Made by a program: the position numbers and the translations under genes
Assembly: GCA_030601645.1 (NCBI GenBank)
Contig: JAUWBQ010000103.1
Location: 1-6,386 of the forward strand
Length of the DNA: 6,386 nt
Direction: 5' to 3'
From: Candidatus Bathyarchaeota archaeon
GTDB lineage: Archaea > Thermoproteota > Bathyarchaeia > TCS64
Notes under the pieces: model-generated
The model's input: the letters and a program-made list of their open reading frames with translations, nothing else
What the model was told of the DNA's origin: nothing
Database searches by the model: none
Shown: piece after piece, positions 5,399-6,386 of the stretch
How positions within the stretch are numbered: position 1 is the first letter of the stretch
How the letters are laid out: each line of letters starts with the position of its first letter

Positions 5399-5599
5399 TT
5401 AACGGTGCATACTGCGAAATTTAGATTTGCCTTTGCGGCTCTCATCTCTAACGCCGGGGAATCTCGTCCCCGTATAATCTGGGCAGTAGCCGCTGAAGGA
5501 CATCCAATCGAGGAGGGGTTCGCTGCGAGAATCGGTTGTGCAGGCGCGATCCGCGTTGTGGGAGCAGTCAGTGAGTTTGCACTCGATGCCCTTAGCCAT
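5399..5599 (-). CDS. Small Cys-motif protein resembling DUF1540 (66 aa)
   Basis: The protein begins MAKGIECKLTDCSHNADRAC. Cysteines at 7, 12, 20 and 39 form C-x4-C-x7-C-x18-C, and the local text ECxxTDCxHNxxxxCT matches the pattern I know from DUF1540 (C-x4-C-x2-N-x4-C), a short family thought to bind a metal. The second half is C-P-D-Y-T-G then a basic tail (RKGKSKFRSMHR, 55-66) that could contact nucleic acid or membrane. Start choice is strong: the ATG at 5599 has AGGTGA six nt upstream and a consensus TATA box about 37 nt upstream, giving a leader of about 11 nt that begins near the ribosome binding site. A T5 tract at 5383-5379 lies just past the stop. It has its own promoter, so it is not obviously cotranscribed with DUF2079. 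The opposite-strand frame here is a shadow. Function unknown. Confidence 0.75.
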   Translation of the reverse strand: MAKGIECKLTDCSHNADRACTTDSRSEPLLDWMSFSGYCPDYTGTRFPGVRDESRKGKSKFRSMHR

Positions 5600-5631
5600 G
5601 GAGTTTCACCTGATACTCTCCGGCTTGAGCG

Positions 5632-5639
5632 TATATAAA
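5632..5639 (-). promoter_or_regulatory. Consensus TATA box, TTTATATA, for the Cys-motif gene
   Basis: The minus strand reads TTTATATA centred about 37 nt upstream of the ATG at 5599, predicting transcription start near 5610, exactly where the AGGTGA ribosome binding site (5611-5606) begins. It is the cleanest promoter on the minus strand in this window. Confidence 0.65.
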
Positions 5640-5708
5640 ATATGTACTAATGTTATTATTTCTGTGAAAAATTATACTTATGAACAGGAAATATTACTAC
5701 GGAGCCTG

Positions 5709-6098
5709 TTAACGTGGAAGGCTACGCGATGCAGTCAAGGCTCCTAAAATACTACCTCCAACGAGGCTCAATAAAGCCAGCAGGTTTCCACCAAAGGAAC
5801 GAATAAAAATGAAGTTGTACACAAACTCGATTCCGAAGGCCATGAGCGCTGTTACAAACCCTGCCCGGATGGCTTTATCGCCGCTCCTCCTACGGACGAG
5901 ATAGCCGCCCAAGAACCCTCCTACGAAGTGGATGATGGTGAAGACGGCTAGCAGGTATTCTCCGCTTATGGTCTCGGGGACGACCCCTGTCCAAGCGTAG
6001 TAGGCTCCTAGCACCTCTTGAACTAGGATGACGATACCGAACGCGAGGGACGCCCCTGCCACGTACCCTCCTGGCACCTTGGGTGGTTCTTCACTCAT
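5709..6098 (-). CDS. Four-helix small membrane protein, DUF5518/TIGR04086-like (129 aa)
   Basis: Four hydrophobic helices lie at about residues 11-36, 47-68, 77-99 and 104-123, rich in small residues (FVGGFLGGYL, 58-67; LVGGSILGAL, 112-121) that favour tight helix packing. The loop RRRSGDK (69-75) and the C-terminal arginines are the positive sides, so both termini should be cytoplasmic. Size and Gly-rich four-helix layout resemble the small archaeal DUF5518 or bacterial TIGR04086 membrane families; I cannot tell which, and no catalytic motif is visible. The ATG has GAGGT five nt upstream (6104-6108). The T5 tract at 5671-5667 follows the stop by about 40 nt. A 7-bp inverted repeat, GGAGCCT (5701-5707) with AGGCTCC (5738-5744), straddles the stop codon. 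The gene is divergent from the right-edge gene. Confidence 0.8.
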   Translation of the reverse strand: MSEEPPKVPGGYVAGASLAFGIVILVQEVLGAYYAWTGVVPETISGEYLLAVFTIIHFVGGFLGGYLVRRRSGDKAIRAGFVTALMAFGIEFVYNFIFIRSFGGNLLALLSLVGGSILGALTASRSLPR

Positions 6099-6180
6099 CT
6101 TTGACCTCTTTCTATTCTAAATATTAATAGTTGTTTGATATAGCTGTGGTTGGAAATCTTTAGCTCCTATATTCTTCATA

Positions 6181-6195
6181 AATTATTAAAGTTTC
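6181..6195 (-). promoter_or_regulatory. Candidate BRE/TATA for the four-helix membrane protein
   Basis: On the minus strand GAAAC (6195-6191) followed by TTTAATAATT (6190-6181) resembles a BRE plus TATA pair, predicting transcription start near 6160 and a leader of about 60 nt. A second AT box, CTATTAATAT at 6130-6121, sits about 27 nt from the ATG and would give a nearly leaderless mRNA, which fits less well with the ribosome binding site present. Confidence 0.35.
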
Positions 6196-6210
6196 ATGTG
6201 TCAATGAACT

Positions 6211-6224
6211 CCAAAACCTTAAAT
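6211..6224 (+). promoter_or_regulatory. Candidate BRE/TATA for the right-edge gene
   Basis: The plus strand reads CCAAAACCTTAAAT, an A-rich BRE-like element followed by CTTAAAT. Transcription would start near 6245-6250, giving a leader of about 30 nt that contains the strong AAGGAGG site. It faces away from the minus-strand promoter, so 6099-6280 is a divergent promoter region. Confidence 0.35.
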
Positions 6225-6266
6225 GAAATACGTATCAAAGCTACCATTGGAAAAACTTTGTTTGAC

Positions 6267-6273
6267 AAGGAGG
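6267..6273 (+). promoter_or_regulatory. Strong ribosome binding site AAGGAGG that decides a TTG start
   Basis: AAGGAGG lies 7 nt upstream of TTG at 6281. The nearby ATG at 6276 is only 2 nt away from it and reaches a stop after five codons, so the site selects the TTG. It is the strongest match to the 16S tail in the window. Confidence 0.8.
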
Positions 6274-6280
6274 AAATGAC

Positions 6281-6386
6281 TTGGCAATATTGACACCTGA
6301 AAGAACAGTACCCCTGATAGCATTCGTCTTAGCGTGGATCGCCACATACTACGCCATACAGCTGGGCAAAGAGGGAAAGGTCCGTA
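6281..6386 (+). CDS. Partial CDS, N-terminus of a membrane protein with TTG start
   Basis: The frame begins at TTG and reads MAILTPERTVPLIAFVLAWI, then ATYYAIQLGKEGKVR, running off the right edge. An in-frame TGA at 6263-6265 rules out an earlier start. Residues about 10-27 form one transmembrane helix, followed by a basic stretch (K30, K33, R35), so the N-terminus faces out and the chain continues into the cytoplasm. A short helix followed by a basic linker and then a conserved soluble region recalls archaeal DUF6754 proteins, but the part that would prove it is outside the window, so no name is assigned. A codon alternative is the TTG at 6290, with worse spacing. Confidence 0.72.
   Translation, partial: MAILTPERTVPLIAFVLAWIATYYAIQLGKEGKVR

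Noticed and set aside
5384..5638. Plus-strand frame of 84 codons across the Cys-motif gene
   Set aside because: It is the opposite-strand shadow of the Cys-motif gene, which has a TATA box, ribosome binding site and family motif, while this frame has none.
5701..5744. GGAGCCT/AGGCTCC inverted repeat across the stop of the four-helix protein gene
   Set aside because: Seven pairs around a 30-nt loop, overlapping codons, with no T-tract directly after; not strong enough to call a terminator.

Overview
The window looks archaeal, most likely from an uncultured member of the TACK/Thermoproteota side (Bathyarchaeia-like is a guess, not a demonstration). Evidence: AT-rich TATA-type promoter boxes about 25 nt upstream of start codons that have no ribosome binding site (leaderless style), GGTGA- and AAGGAGG-type ribosome binding sites on other genes, poly-T terminators, and a DUF2079-type membrane protein. 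Genes have intermediate GC (my hand count is about 50% in the part counted), while intergenic DNA is much more AT-rich; 1801-2200 is about 24% GC by hand count.

Layout, left to right. 1-60: N-terminus of a minus-strand gene running off the left edge, possibly a TYW1-like wyosine-tRNA enzyme (weak). 61-525: mostly non-coding, with a possible 26-residue single-helix membrane microprotein and a multi-T terminator. 526-1785: minus-strand secreted protein of 419 aa with two beta-rich domains, a short repeat linker and a C-terminal TIM-barrel-like glycoside-hydrolase-like domain. 1786-2204: AT-rich desert with a strong plus-strand TATA box and a possible leaderless micro-ORF. 2205-2732: enigmatic island of ordinary GC, open on the minus strand for its whole length but also protein-like on the plus strand; it contains several inverted repeats and may be a decayed gene, an orphan gene or a structured RNA. 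2694-2720: near-ideal hairpin just after the DUF2079 gene. 2737-5157: minus-strand 806-aa DUF2079 protein, predicted GT-C-like membrane glycosyltransferase, with two tandem beta-sandwich-like modules at the C-terminus. 5399-5599: small Cys-motif protein resembling DUF1540, with its own promoter and ribosome binding site. 5709-6098: 129-aa four-helix membrane protein. 6099-6280: divergent promoter region. 6281-6386: start of a plus-strand membrane protein running off the right edge.

All complete well-supported genes are on the minus strand, but spacing (70-500 nt) and separate promoters suggest individual transcription units, not one operon. The one functional theme I can infer is cell-surface carbohydrate chemistry: a polytopic GT-C-like protein with putative extracytoplasmic sugar-binding-like modules and a secreted glycosidase-like protein lie in the same neighbourhood. 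This is inference from folds and motifs, not proof of a shared pathway. I see no CRISPR array, rRNA, tRNA, transposase or intact mobile element.
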